Positions 12,201 through 22,600 of a DNA stretch of 64,000 bases are shown here, in pieces. The stretch lies in contig NW_026870464.1 of the NCBI RefSeq assembly GCF_963576545.1, positions 1 through 64,000 of the forward strand. Direction: 5' to 3'. This DNA is from Limanda limanda (Eukaryota; Chordata; Actinopteri; Pleuronectiformes; Pleuronectidae). Positions within the stretch are counted from its first letter, which is position 1. Each line of letters opens with the position of its first letter. The translations under genes were made by a program, and so were the position numbers. Under the pieces are notes generated by a model. The model searched no databases, had not been told where the DNA came from, and saw only the letters and a program-made list of their open reading frames with translations.

Positions 12201-15200
12201 CCCGAGCTTGTACAACCTTCGAAAGAGGTCGACCGACGAAATTCCCCCAAATCTGAGGAGATATTCTTGAATAACTTTTTTTGTGAAGGTCGGAGAGACT
12301 TGCAAGTAGGCTCTACCCCCACTAAATGGGGTTGCGCGCATCGATCGGTACCATCCTTGAGCTTCTCCGACTTTCGGAAGGGTTAGGGTTAGGGTTAGGG
12401 ATGAAAGCACATAGGAGAAAGAGATATTCTTGAATAACTTTTTTTGTGAAGGTCGGAGAGACTTGCAAGTAGGCTCTACCCCCACTAAATGGGGTAGCGC
12501 GCATCGATCGGTACCATCCTTGAGCTTCTCCGACTTTCGGAAGGGTTAGGGTTAGGGTTAGGGATGAAAGCACATAGGAGAAAGAGATATTCTTGAATAA
12601 CTTTTTTTGTGAAGGTCGGAGAGACTTGGAAAGTGGTTGCATCTGGACTAATTTGGGTCCTGCGGATCGATTGGTACCATCCCCGAGCTTGTACGACCTT
12701 CGAAAGAGGTCGACCGACGAAATTCCCCCAAATCTGAGGAGATATTCTTGAATAACTTTTTTTGTGAAGGTCGGAGAGACTTGCAAGTAGGCTCTACCCC
12801 CACTAAATGGGGTTGCGCGCATCGATCGGTACCATCCTTGAGCTTCTCCGACTTTCGGAAGGGTTAGGGTTAGGGTTAGGGATGAAAGCACATAGGAGAA
12901 AGAGATATTCTTGAATAACTTTTTTTGTGAAGGTCGGAGAGACTTGCAAGTAGGCTCTACCCCCACTAAATGGGGTAGCGCGCATCGATCGGTACCATCC
13001 TTGAGCTTCTCCGACTTTCGGAAGGGTTAGGGTTAGGGTTAGGGATGAAAGCACATAGGAGAAAGAGATATTCTTGAATAACTTTTTTTGTGAAGGTCGG
13101 AGAGACTTGGAAAGTGGTTGCATCTGGACTAATTTGGGTCCTGCTGATCGATTGGTACCATCCCCGAGCTTGTACGACCTTCGGAAGAGGTCGACCGACG
13201 AAATTCCCCCAAATCTGAGGAGATATTCTTGAATAACTTTTTTTGTGAAGGTCGGAGAGACTTGCAAGTAGGCTCTACCCCCACTAAATGGGGTTGCGCG
13301 CATCGATCGGTACCATCCTTGAGCTTCTCCGACTTTCGGAAGGGTTAGGGTTAGGGTTAGGGATGAAAGCACATAGGAGAAAGAGATATTCTTGAATAAC
13401 TTTTTTTGTGAAGGTCGGAGAGACTTGCAAGTAGGCTCTACCCCCACTAAATGGGGTAGCGCGCATCGATTGGTACCATCCTTGAGCTTCTCCGACTTTC
13501 GGAAGGGTTAGGGTTAGGGTTAGGGATGAAAGCACATAGGAGAAAGAGATATTCTTGAATAACTTTTTTTGTGAAGGTCGGAGAGACTTGCAAGTAGGCT
13601 CTACCCCTACTAAATGGGGTAGCGCGCATCGATCGGTACCATCCTTGAGCTTCTCCGACTTTCGGAAGGGTTAGGGTTAGGGTTAGGGATGAAAGCACAT
13701 AGGAGAAAGAGATATTCTTGAATAACTTTTTTTGTGAAGGTCGGAGAGACTTGCAAGTAGGCTCTACCCCCACTAAATGGGGTAGCGCGCATCGATCGGT
13801 ACCATCCTTGAGCTTCTCCGACTTTCGGAAGGGTTAGGGTTAGGGTTAGGGATGAAAGCACATAGGAGAAAGAGATATTCTTGAATAACTTTTTTTGTGA
13901 AGGTCGGAGAGACTTGGAAAGTGGTTGCATCTGGACTAATTTGGGTCCTGCAGATCGATTGGTACCATCCCCGAGCTTGTACGACCTTCGGAAGAGGTCG
14001 ACCGACGAAATTCCCCCAAATCTGAGGAGATATTCTTGAATAACTTTTTTTGTGAAGGTCGGAGAGACTTGCAAGTAGGCTGTACCCCCACTAAATGGGG
14101 TAGCGCGCATCGATCGGTACCATCTTTGAGCTTCTCCGACTTTCGGAAGGGTTAGGGTTAGGGTTAGGGATGAAAGCACATAGGAGAAAGAGATATTCTT
14201 GAATAACTTTTTTTGTGAAGGTCGGAGAGACTTGCAAGTAGGCTCTTCCCCCACTAAATGGGGTAGCGCGCATCGATCGGTACCATCCTTGAGCTTCTCC
14301 GACTTTCGGAAGGGTTAGGGTTAGGGTTAGGGATGAAAGCACATAGGAGAAAGAGATATTCTTGAATAACTTTTTTTGTGAAGGTCGGAGAGACTTGGAA
14401 AGTGGTTGCATCTGGACTAATTTGGGTCCTGCGAATCGATTGGTACCATCCCCGAGCTTGTACGACCTTCGGAAGAGGTCGACCGACGAAATTCCCCCAA
14501 ATCTGAGGAGATATTCTTGAATAACTTTTTTTGTGAAGGTCGGAGAGACTTGCAAGTAGGCTCTACCCCCACTAAATGGGGTAGCGCGCATCGATCGGTA
14601 CCATCCTTGAGCTTCTCCGACTTTCGGAAGGGTTAGGGTTAGGGTTAGGGATGAAAGCACATAGGAGAAAGAGATATTCTTGAATAACGTTTTTTGTGAA
14701 GGTCGGAGAGACTTGCAAGTAGGCTCTACCCCCACTAAATGGGGTAGCGCACATCGATCGGTACCATCCTTGAGCTTCTCCGACTTTCGGAAGGGTTAGG
14801 GTTAGGGTTAGGGATGAAAGCACATAGGAGAAAGAGATATTCTTGAATAACTTTTTTTGTGAAGGTCGGAGAGACTTGGAAAGTGGTTGCATCTGGACTA
14901 ATTTGGGTCCTGCGGATCGATTGGTACCATCCCCGAGCTTGTACAACCTTCGAAAGAGGTCGACCGACGAAATTCCCCCAAATCTGAGGAGATATTCTTG
15001 AATAACTTTTTTTGTGAAGGTCGGAGAGACTTGCAAGTAGGCTCTACCCCCACTAAATGGGGTTGCGCGCATCGATCGGTACCATCCTTGAGCTTCTCCG
15101 ACTTTCGGAAGGGTTAGGGTTAGGGTTAGGGATGAAAGCACATAGGAGAAAGAGATATTCTTGAATAACTTTTTTTGTGAAGGTCGGAGAGACTTGCAAG

Positions 15201-15910
15201 TAGGCTCTACCCCCACTAAATGGGGTAGCGCGCATCGATCGGTACCATCCTTGAGCTTCTCCGACTTTCGGAAGGGTTAGGGTTAGGGTTAGGGATGAAA
15301 GCACATAGGAGAAAGAGATATTCTTGAATAACTTTTTTTGTGAAGGTCGGAGAGACTTGGAAAGTGGTTGCATCTGGACTAATTTGGGTCCTGCGGATCG
15401 ATTGGTACCATCCCCGAGCTTGTACAACCTTCGAAAGAGGTCGACCGACGAAATTCCCCCAAATCTGAGGAGATATTCTTGAATAACTTTTTTTGTGAAG
15501 GTCGGAGAGACTTGCAAGTAGGCTCTACCCCCACTAAATGGGGTTGCGCGCATCGATCGGTACCATCCTTGAGCTTCTCCGACTTTCGGAAGGGTTAGGG
15601 TTAGGGTTAGGGATGAAAGCACATAGGAGAAAGAGATATTCTTGAATAACTTTTTTTGTGAAGGTCGGAGAGACTTGCAAGTAGGCTCTACCCCCACTAA
15701 ATGGGGTAGCGCGCATCGATCGGTACCATCCTTGAGCTTCTCCGACTTTCGGAAGGGTTAGGGTTAGGGTTAGGGATGAAAGCACATAGGAGAAAGAGAT
15801 ATTCTTGAATAACTTTTTTTGTGAAGGTCGGAGAGACTTGGAAAGTGGTTGCATCTGGACTAATTTGGGTCCTGCGGATCGATTGGTACCATCCCCGAGC
15901 TTGTACGACC
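9288..15910 (+). repeat. 3212-bp segmental tandem duplication, about two copies
   Basis: Rare markers repeat at exactly 3212 bp (6 HOR plus 2 A): CCCCTACT near 10394 and 13606, AGGCTGTACC near 10867 and 14079, CATCTTTGAGC near 10910 and 14122, CTCTTCCCCC near 11031 and 14243, and CGTTTTTTG near 11476 and 14688. The match starts after the private base at 9287 (versus 12499). It ends where the B loop reads TCGAAAG near 12691 but TCAAAAG near 15903. The same markers appear a third time in the 19.6-24.9 kb copy. Confidence 0.9.
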
Positions 15911-17512
15911 TTCAAAAGAGGTCGACCGACGAAATTCCCCCAAATCTGAGGAGATATTCTTGAATAACCTTTTTTGTGAAGGTCGGAGAGACTTGCAAGT
16001 AGGCTCTACCCCCACTAAATGGGGTAGTGCGCATCGATCGGTACCATCCTTGAGCTTCTCCGACTTTCGGAAGGGTTAGGGTTAGGGTTAGGGATGAAAG
16101 CACATAGGAGAAAGAGATATTCTTGAATAACTTTTTTTGTGAAGGTCGGAGAGACTTGGAAAGTGGTTGCATCTGGACTAATTTGGGTCCTGCGGATCGA
16201 TTGGTACCATCCCCGAGCTTGTACAACCTTCGAAAGAGGTCGACCAACGAAATTCCCCCAAATCTGAGGAGATATTCTTGAATAACTTTTTTTGTGAAGG
16301 TCGGAGAGACTTGCAAGTAGGCTCTACCCCCACTAAATGGGGTTGCGCGCATCGATCGGTACCATCCTTGAGCTTCTCCGACTTTCGGAAGGGTTAGGGT
16401 TAGGGTTAGGGATGAAAGCACATAGGAGAAAGAGATATTCTTGAATAACTTTTTTTGTGAAGGTCGGAGAGACTTGCAAGTAGGCTCTACCCCCACTAAA
16501 TGGGGTAGCGCGCATCGATCGGTACCATCCTTGAGCTTCTCCGACTTTCGGAAGGGTTAGGGTTAGGGTTAGGGATGAAAGCACATAGGAGAAAGAGATA
16601 TTCTTGAATAACTTTTTTTGTGAAGGTCGGAGAGACTTGGAAAGTGGTTGCATCTGGACTAATTTGGGTCCTGCGGATCGATTGGTACCATCCTTGAGCT
16701 TGTACGACCTTCGGAAGAGGTCGACCAACGAAATTCCCCCAAATCTGAGGAGATATTCTTGAATAACTTTTTTTGTGAAGGTCGGAGAGACTTGCAAGTA
16801 GGCTCTACCCCCACTAAATGGGGTAGTGCGCATCGATCGGTACCATCCTTGAGCTTCTCCGACTTTCGGAAGGGTTAGGGTTAGGGTTAGGGATGAAAGC
16901 ACATAGGAGAAAGAGATATTCTTGAATAACGTTTTTTGTGAAGGTCGGAGAGACTTGCAAGTAGGCTCTACCCCCACTAAATGGGGTAGCGCGCATCGAT
17001 CGGTACCATCCTTGAGCTTCTCCGACTTTCGGAAGGGTTAGGGTTAGGGTTAGGGATGAAAGCACATAGGAGAAAGAGATATTCTTGAATAACTTTTTTT
17101 GTGAAGGTCGGAGAGACTTGCAAGTAGGCTCTACCCCCACTAAATGGGGTAGCGCACATCGATCGGTACCATCCTTGAGCTTCTCCGACTTTCGGAAGGG
17201 TTAGGGTTAGGGTTAGGGATGAAAGCACATAGGAGAAAGAGATATTCTTGAATAACTTTTTTTGTGAAGGTCGGAGAGACTTGCAAGTAGGCTCTACCCC
17301 CACTAAATGGGGTAGCGCGCATCGATCGGTACCATCCTTGAGCTTCTCCGACTTTCGGAAGGGTTAGGGTTAGGGTTAGGGATGAAAGCACATAGGAGAA
17401 AGAGATATTCTTGAATAACTTTTTTTGTGAAGGTCGGAGAGACTTGGAAAGTGGTTGCATCTGGACTAATTTGGGTCCTGCGGATCGATTGGTACCATCC
17501 CCGAGCTTGTAC
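12211..17512 (+). repeat. Source-like copy of a 5.3-kb segmental duplication (partner at 19,597-24,898)
   Basis: Markers recur at a constant offset of 7386 bp: the CCCCTACT, AGGCTGTACC and CTCTTCCCCC set; AATAACC followed by T6 near 15967 and 23353; the B monomer with A-type CCTTGAGCTT at 16691 and 24077; and CGTTTTTTG near 16930 and 24316. The right limit is the base at 17513 (A, in TACAACC) against 24899 (G, in TACGACC). The segment includes an A-B-A-B stretch near 15847-16165 that is copied too. Which copy is ancestral cannot be read directly; the chimeric junction of the partner suggests this one is. Confidence 0.9.
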
Positions 17513-18159
17513 AACCTTCGAAAGAGGTCGACCGACGAAATTCCCCCAAATCTGAGGAGATATTCTTGAATAACTTTTTTTGTGAAGGTCGGAGAGACTT
17601 GCAAGTAGGCTCTACCCCCACTAAATGGGGTTGCGCGCATCGATCGGTACCATCCTTGAGCTTCTCCGACTTTCGGAAGGGTTAGGGTTAGGGTTAGGGA
17701 TGAAAGCACATAGGAGAAAGAGATATTCTTGAATAACTTTTTTTGTGAAGGTCGGAGAGACTTGCAAGTAGGCTCTACCCCCACTAAATGGGGTAGCGCG
17801 CATCGATCGGTACCATCCTTGAGCTTCTCCGACTTTCGGAAGGGTTAGGGTTAGGGTTAGGGATGAAAGCACATAGGAGAAAGAGATATTCTTGAATAAC
17901 TTTTTTTGTGAAGGTCGGAGAGACTTGGAAAGTGGTTGCATCTGGACTAATTTGGGTCCTGCGGATCGATTGGTACCATCCCCGAGCTTGTACAACCTTC
18001 GAAAGAGGTCGACCGACGAAATTCCCCCAAATCTGAGGAGATATTCTTGAATAACTTTTTTTGTGAAGGTCGGAGAGACTTGCAAGTAGGCTCTACCCCC
18101 ACTAAATGGGGTTGCGCGCATCGATCGGTACCATCCTTGAGCTTCTCCGACTTTCGGAA

Positions 18160-18180
18160 GGGTTAGGGTTAGGGTTAGGG
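18160..18180 (+). other. Telomeric block of an A monomer: four GGG tracts, minimal G-quadruplex motif
   Basis: The 21-nt stretch is GGG followed by three TTAGGG units, the same layout as the classic vertebrate telomeric G-quadruplex sequence, with four tracts and three TTA loops. The first GGG is made by the end of the preceding TTCGGAAG word. The motif recurs once per A monomer, every 163 bp or after a B spacer. Variants exist: one loop read as TA or ATA (for example near 1925, 2732, 5303, 7080, 7887), three tracts only (near 26200, 27957, 40148, 43990), or first tract broken to GGA (many copies after 30 kb). Folding in vivo is not shown by sequence. Confidence 0.9.
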
Positions 18181-18227
18181 ATGAAAGCACATAGGAGAAA
18201 GAGATATTCTTGAATAACTTTTTTTGT

Positions 18228-18318
18228 GAAGGTCGGAGAGACTTGCAAGTAGGCTCTACCCCCACTAAATGGGGTAGCGCGCATCGATCGGTACCATCCT
18301 TGAGCTTCTCCGACTTTC
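18228..18318 (+). other. Long imperfect inverted repeat enclosing a hairpin in the A monomer
   Basis: GAAGGTCGGAGA (18228-18239) can pair with TCTCCGACTTTC (18307-18318): eleven Watson-Crick pairs and one G-T wobble. Inside lies CTACCCC (18256-18262) facing GGGGTAG (18271-18277), with an 8-nt loop CACTAAAT. A single strand of an A monomer could fold as a nested stem-loop. The right arm has a competing local hairpin, CTTCTCCGA with TCGGAAG (7 pairs, 2-nt bulge), so the fold is not unique. The structure is visible by base pairing only; no energy calculation was run. Confidence 0.6.
18277..18295 (+). other. Cluster of overlapping palindromic hexamers (GCGCGC, ATCGAT, CGATCG, GGTACC)
   Basis: In A the word after the central hairpin is four palindromes in a row: GCGCGC, ATCGAT, CGATCG and GGTACC. 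In B only ATCGAT and GGTACC remain, because CGATCG became CGATTG. The ATCGAT-x-GGTACC core is the best-conserved part of the A/B middle region. It might be a protein-binding element or a recombination hotspot, but no known site is matched here. Copies with CGACCAGTACC (near 27108, 29508, 31758, 34969, 40418, 44259, 59507 and 61918) have lost three of these palindromes. Confidence 0.55.
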
Positions 18319-18473
18319 GGAAGGGTTAGGGTTAGGGTTAGGGATGAAAGCACATAGGAGAAAGAGATATTCTTGAATAACTTTTTTTGTGAAGGTCGGA
18401 GAGACTTGGAAAGTGGTTGCATCTGGACTAATTTGGGTCCTGCGGATCGATTGGTACCATCCCCGAGCTTGTA

Positions 18474-18492
18474 CGACCTTCGAAAGAGGTCG
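18474..18492 (+). other. Hairpin in the B monomer right half
   Basis: CGACCT (18474-18479) and AGGTCG (18487-18492) form a 6-bp stem over a 7-nt loop, TCGAAAG here and TCGGAAG in most copies. The AGGTCG arm runs into GTCGAC and lies in the B-specific tail, so A lacks this hairpin. The same left arm, read as CGACCTTC, is also complementary to GAAGGTCG in the shared block of the same monomer (8 bp), so it could take part in either pairing. Loop changes G to A and the CGACC to CAACC change track segmental copies rather than being random. Confidence 0.6.
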
Positions 18493-19488
18493 ACCGACGA
18501 AATTCCCCCAAATCTGAGGAGATATTCTTGAATAACTTTTTTTGTGAAGGTCGGAGAGACTTGCAAGTAGGCTCTACCCCCACTAAATGGGGTTGCGCGC
18601 ATCGATCGGTACCATCCTTGAGCTTCTCCGACTTTCGGAAGGGTTAGGGTTAGGGTTAGGGATGAAAGCACATAGGAGAAAGAGATATTCTTGAATAACT
18701 TTTTTTGTGAAGGTCGGAGAGACTTGCAAGTAGGCTCTACCCCCACTAAATGGGGTAGCGCGCATCGATCGGTACCATCCTTGAGCTTCTCCGACTTTCG
18801 GAAGGGTTAGGGTTAGGGTTAGGGATGAAAGCACATAGGAGAAAGAGATATTCTTGAATAACTTTTTTTGTGAAGGTCGGAGAGACTTGGAAAGTGGTTG
18901 CATCTGGACTAATTTGGGTCCTGCTGATCGATTGGTACCATCCCCGAGCTTGTACGACCTTCGGAAGAGGTCGACCGACGAAATTCCCCCAAATCTGAGG
19001 AGATATTCTTGAATAACTTTTTTTGTGAAGGTCGGAGAGACTTGCAAGTAGGCTCTACCCCCACTAAATGGGGTTGCGCGCATCGATCGGTACCATCCTT
19101 GAGCTTCTCCGACTTTCGGAAGGGTTAGGGTTAGGGTTAGGGATGAAAGCACATAGGAGAAAGAGATATTCTTGAATAACTTTTTTTGTGAAGGTCGGAG
19201 AGACTTGCAAGTAGGCTCTACCCCCACTAAATGGGGTAGCGCGCATCGATTGGTACCATCCTTGAGCTTCTCCGACTTTCGGAAGGGTTAGGGTTAGGGT
19301 TAGGGATGAAAGCACATAGGAGAAAGAGATATTCTTGAATAACTTTTTTTGTGAAGGTCGGAGAGACTTGCAAGTAGGCTCTACCCCTACTAAATGGGGT
19401 AGCGCGCATCGATCGGTACCATCCTTGAGCTTCTCCGACTTTCGGAAGGGTTAGGGTTAGGGTTAGGGATGAAAGCACATAGGAGAAA

Positions 19489-19643
19489 GAGATATTCTTG
19501 AATAACTTTTTTTGTGAAGGTCGGAGAGACTTGCAAGTAGGCTCTACCCCCACTAAATGGGGTAGCGCGCATCGATCGGTACCATCCTTGAGCTTGTACA
19601 ACCTTCGAAAGAGGTCGACCGACGAAATTCCCCCAAATCTGAG
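19489..19643 (+). repeat. Chimeric A-to-B monomer at a duplication breakpoint
   Basis: The unit is A through ATCGATCGGTACCATCCTTG and B from CTTGTACAACC onward, total 155 bp. The A-specific TT at 19588-19589 and the first B-specific base at 19596 limit the switch to GAGCTT (19590-19595). The B side (TACAACC, TCGAAAG loop) matches 12,211 onward at the 7386-bp offset. This monomer is therefore the left joint of the 5.3-kb duplication. Confidence 0.92.
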
Positions 19644-22600
19644 GAGATATTCTTGAATAACTTTTTTTGTGAAGGTCGGAGAGACTTGCAAGTAGGCTCT
19701 ACCCCCACTAAATGGGGTTGCGCGCATCGATCGGTACCATCCTTGAGCTTCTCCGACTTTCGGAAGGGTTAGGGTTAGGGTTAGGGATGAAAGCACATAG
19801 GAGAAAGAGATATTCTTGAATAACTTTTTTTGTGAAGGTCGGAGAGACTTGCAAGTAGGCTCTACCCCCACTAAATGGGGTAGCGCGCATCGATCGGTAC
19901 CATCCTTGAGCTTCTCCGACTTTCGGAAGGGTTAGGGTTAGGGTTAGGGATGAAAGCACATAGGAGAAAGAGATATTCTTGAATAACTTTTTTTGTGAAG
20001 GTCGGAGAGACTTGGAAAGTGGTTGCATCTGGACTAATTTGGGTCCTGCGGATCGATTGGTACCATCCCCGAGCTTGTACGACCTTCGAAAGAGGTCGAC
20101 CGACGAAATTCCCCCAAATCTGAGGAGATATTCTTGAATAACTTTTTTTGTGAAGGTCGGAGAGACTTGCAAGTAGGCTCTACCCCCACTAAATGGGGTT
20201 GCGCGCATCGATCGGTACCATCCTTGAGCTTCTCCGACTTTCGGAAGGGTTAGGGTTAGGGTTAGGGATGAAAGCACATAGGAGAAAGAGATATTCTTGA
20301 ATAACTTTTTTTGTGAAGGTCGGAGAGACTTGCAAGTAGGCTCTACCCCCACTAAATGGGGTAGCGCGCATCGATCGGTACCATCCTTGAGCTTCTCCGA
20401 CTTTCGGAAGGGTTAGGGTTAGGGTTAGGGATGAAAGCACATAGGAGAAAGAGATATTCTTGAATAACTTTTTTTGTGAAGGTCGGAGAGACTTGGAAAG
20501 TGGTTGCATCTGGACTAATTTGGGTCCTGCTGATCGATTGGTACCATCCCCGAGCTTGTACGACCTTCGGAAGAGGTCGACCGACGAAATTCCCCCAAAT
20601 CTGAGGAGATATTCTTGAATAACTTTTTTTGTGAAGGTCGGAGAGACTTGCAAGTAGGCTCTACCCCCACTAAATGGGGTTGCGCGCATCGATCGGTACC
20701 ATCCTTGAGCTTCTCCGACTTTCGGAAGGGTTAGGGTTAGGGTTAGGGATGAAAGCACATAGGAGAAAGAGATATTCTTGAATAACTTTTTTTGTGAAGG
20801 TCGGAGAGACTTGCAAGTAGGCTCTACCCCCACTAAATGGGGTAGCGCGCATCGATTGGTACCATCCTTGAGCTTCTCCGACTTTCGGAAGGGTTAGGGT
20901 TAGGGTTAGGGATGAAAGCACATAGGAGAAAGAGATATTCTTGAATAACTTTTTTTGTGAAGGTCGGAGAGACTTGCAAGTAGGCTCTACCCCTACTAAA
21001 TGGGGTAGCGCGCATCGATCGGTACCATCCTTGAGCTTCTCCGACTTTCGGAAGGGTTAGGGTTAGGGTTAGGGATGAAAGCACATAGGAGAAAGAGATA
21101 TTCTTGAATAACTTTTTTTGTGAAGGTCGGAGAGACTTGCAAGTAGGCTCTACCCCCACTAAATGGGGTAGCGCGCATCGATCGGTACCATCCTTGAGCT
21201 TCTCCGACTTTCGGAAGGGTTAGGGTTAGGGTTAGGGATGAAAGCACATAGGAGAAAGAGATATTCTTGAATAACTTTTTTTGTGAAGGTCGGAGAGACT
21301 TGGAAAGTGGTTGCATCTGGACTAATTTGGGTCCTGCAGATCGATTGGTACCATCCCCGAGCTTGTACGACCTTCGGAAGAGGTCGACCGACGAAATTCC
21401 CCCAAATCTGAGGAGATATTCTTGAATAACTTTTTTTGTGAAGGTCGGAGAGACTTGCAAGTAGGCTGTACCCCCACTAAATGGGGTAGCGCGCATCGAT
21501 CGGTACCATCTTTGAGCTTCTCCGACTTTCGGAAGGGTTAGGGTTAGGGTTAGGGATGAAAGCACATAGGAGAAAGAGATATTCTTGAATAACTTTTTTT
21601 GTGAAGGTCGGAGAGACTTGCAAGTAGGCTCTTCCCCCACTAAATGGGGTAGCGCGCATCGATCGGTACCATCCTTGAGCTTCTCCGACTTTCGGAAGGG
21701 TTAGGGTTAGGGTTAGGGATGAAAGCACATAGGAGAAAGAGATATTCTTGAATAACTTTTTTTGTGAAGGTCGGAGAGACTTGGAAAGTGGTTGCATCTG
21801 GACTAATTTGGGTCCTGCGAATCGATTGGTACCATCCCCGAGCTTGTACGACCTTCGGAAGAGGTCGACCGACGAAATTCCCCCAAATCTGAGGAGATAT
21901 TCTTGAATAACTTTTTTTGTGAAGGTCGGAGAGACTTGCAAGTAGGCTCTACCCCCACTAAATGGGGTAGCGCGCATCGATCGGTACCATCCTTGAGCTT
22001 CTCCGACTTTCGGAAGGGTTAGGGTTAGGGTTAGGGATGAAAGCACATAGGAGAAAGAGATATTCTTGAATAACGTTTTTTGTGAAGGTCGGAGAGACTT
22101 GCAAGTAGGCTCTACCCCCACTAAATGGGGTAGCGCACATCGATCGGTACCATCCTTGAGCTTCTCCGACTTTCGGAAGGGTTAGGGTTAGGGTTAGGGA
22201 TGAAAGCACATAGGAGAAAGAGATATTCTTGAATAACTTTTTTTGTGAAGGTCGGAGAGACTTGGAAAGTGGTTGCATCTGGACTAATTTGGGTCCTGCG
22301 GATCGATTGGTACCATCCCCGAGCTTGTACAACCTTCGAAAGAGGTCGACCGACGAAATTCCCCCAAATCTGAGGAGATATTCTTGAATAACTTTTTTTG
22401 TGAAGGTCGGAGAGACTTGCAAGTAGGCTCTACCCCCACTAAATGGGGTTGCGCGCATCGATCGGTACCATCCTTGAGCTTCTCCGACTTTCGGAAGGGT
22501 TAGGGTTAGGGTTAGGGATGAAAGCACATAGGAGAAAGAGATATTCTTGAATAACTTTTTTTGTGAAGGTCGGAGAGACTTGCAAGTAGGCTCTACCCCC

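Larger units (their letters stand above)
18038..18518 (+). repeat. Reference higher-order repeat unit, A1-A2-B, 481 bp
   Basis: This is a clean example of the dominant unit. A1 is 18038-18200, A2 is 18201-18363 and B is 18364-18518, giving 163+163+155. A1, directly after a B, carries GGGGTTG in its central hairpin arm; A2 carries GGGGTAG. This position-specific difference shows that the 481-bp trimer, not the single monomer, is the unit being copied in this part of the array. 481 is 1 modulo 3, so no frame stays in register from one HOR to the next. Confidence 0.95.
17513..19588 (+). repeat. Regular AAB array between the two 5.3-kb copies
   Basis: B monomers near 17934, 18415 and 18896 are 481 bp apart, with GGGGTTG in A1 and GGGGTAG in A2. 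The stretch ends with a run of A units that include CCCCTACT near 19386, a marker shared with the 10.4, 13.6 and 21.0 kb copies. Only satellite is present. Confidence 0.9.

Noticed and set aside
18210..18226. Replication-origin-like AT-rich block (GAATAAC plus T7) in every monomer
   Set aside because: It is short, only mildly AT-rich and not matched to a known origin consensus; repeated presence follows from the array itself.
18038..18518. 5S rRNA, tRNA or other RNA-gene repeat unit
   Set aside because: Unit sizes could fit a small-RNA gene cluster, but I see no A/B-box promoter pair, tRNA arms or 5S core words. The hairpins are noted as structure only.
18474..18550. Rho-independent terminator (hairpin in B plus T7 tract)
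   Set aside because: The T7 tract lies about 45 bp after the B hairpin, not next to it, and the context is a eukaryotic-type satellite without genes.
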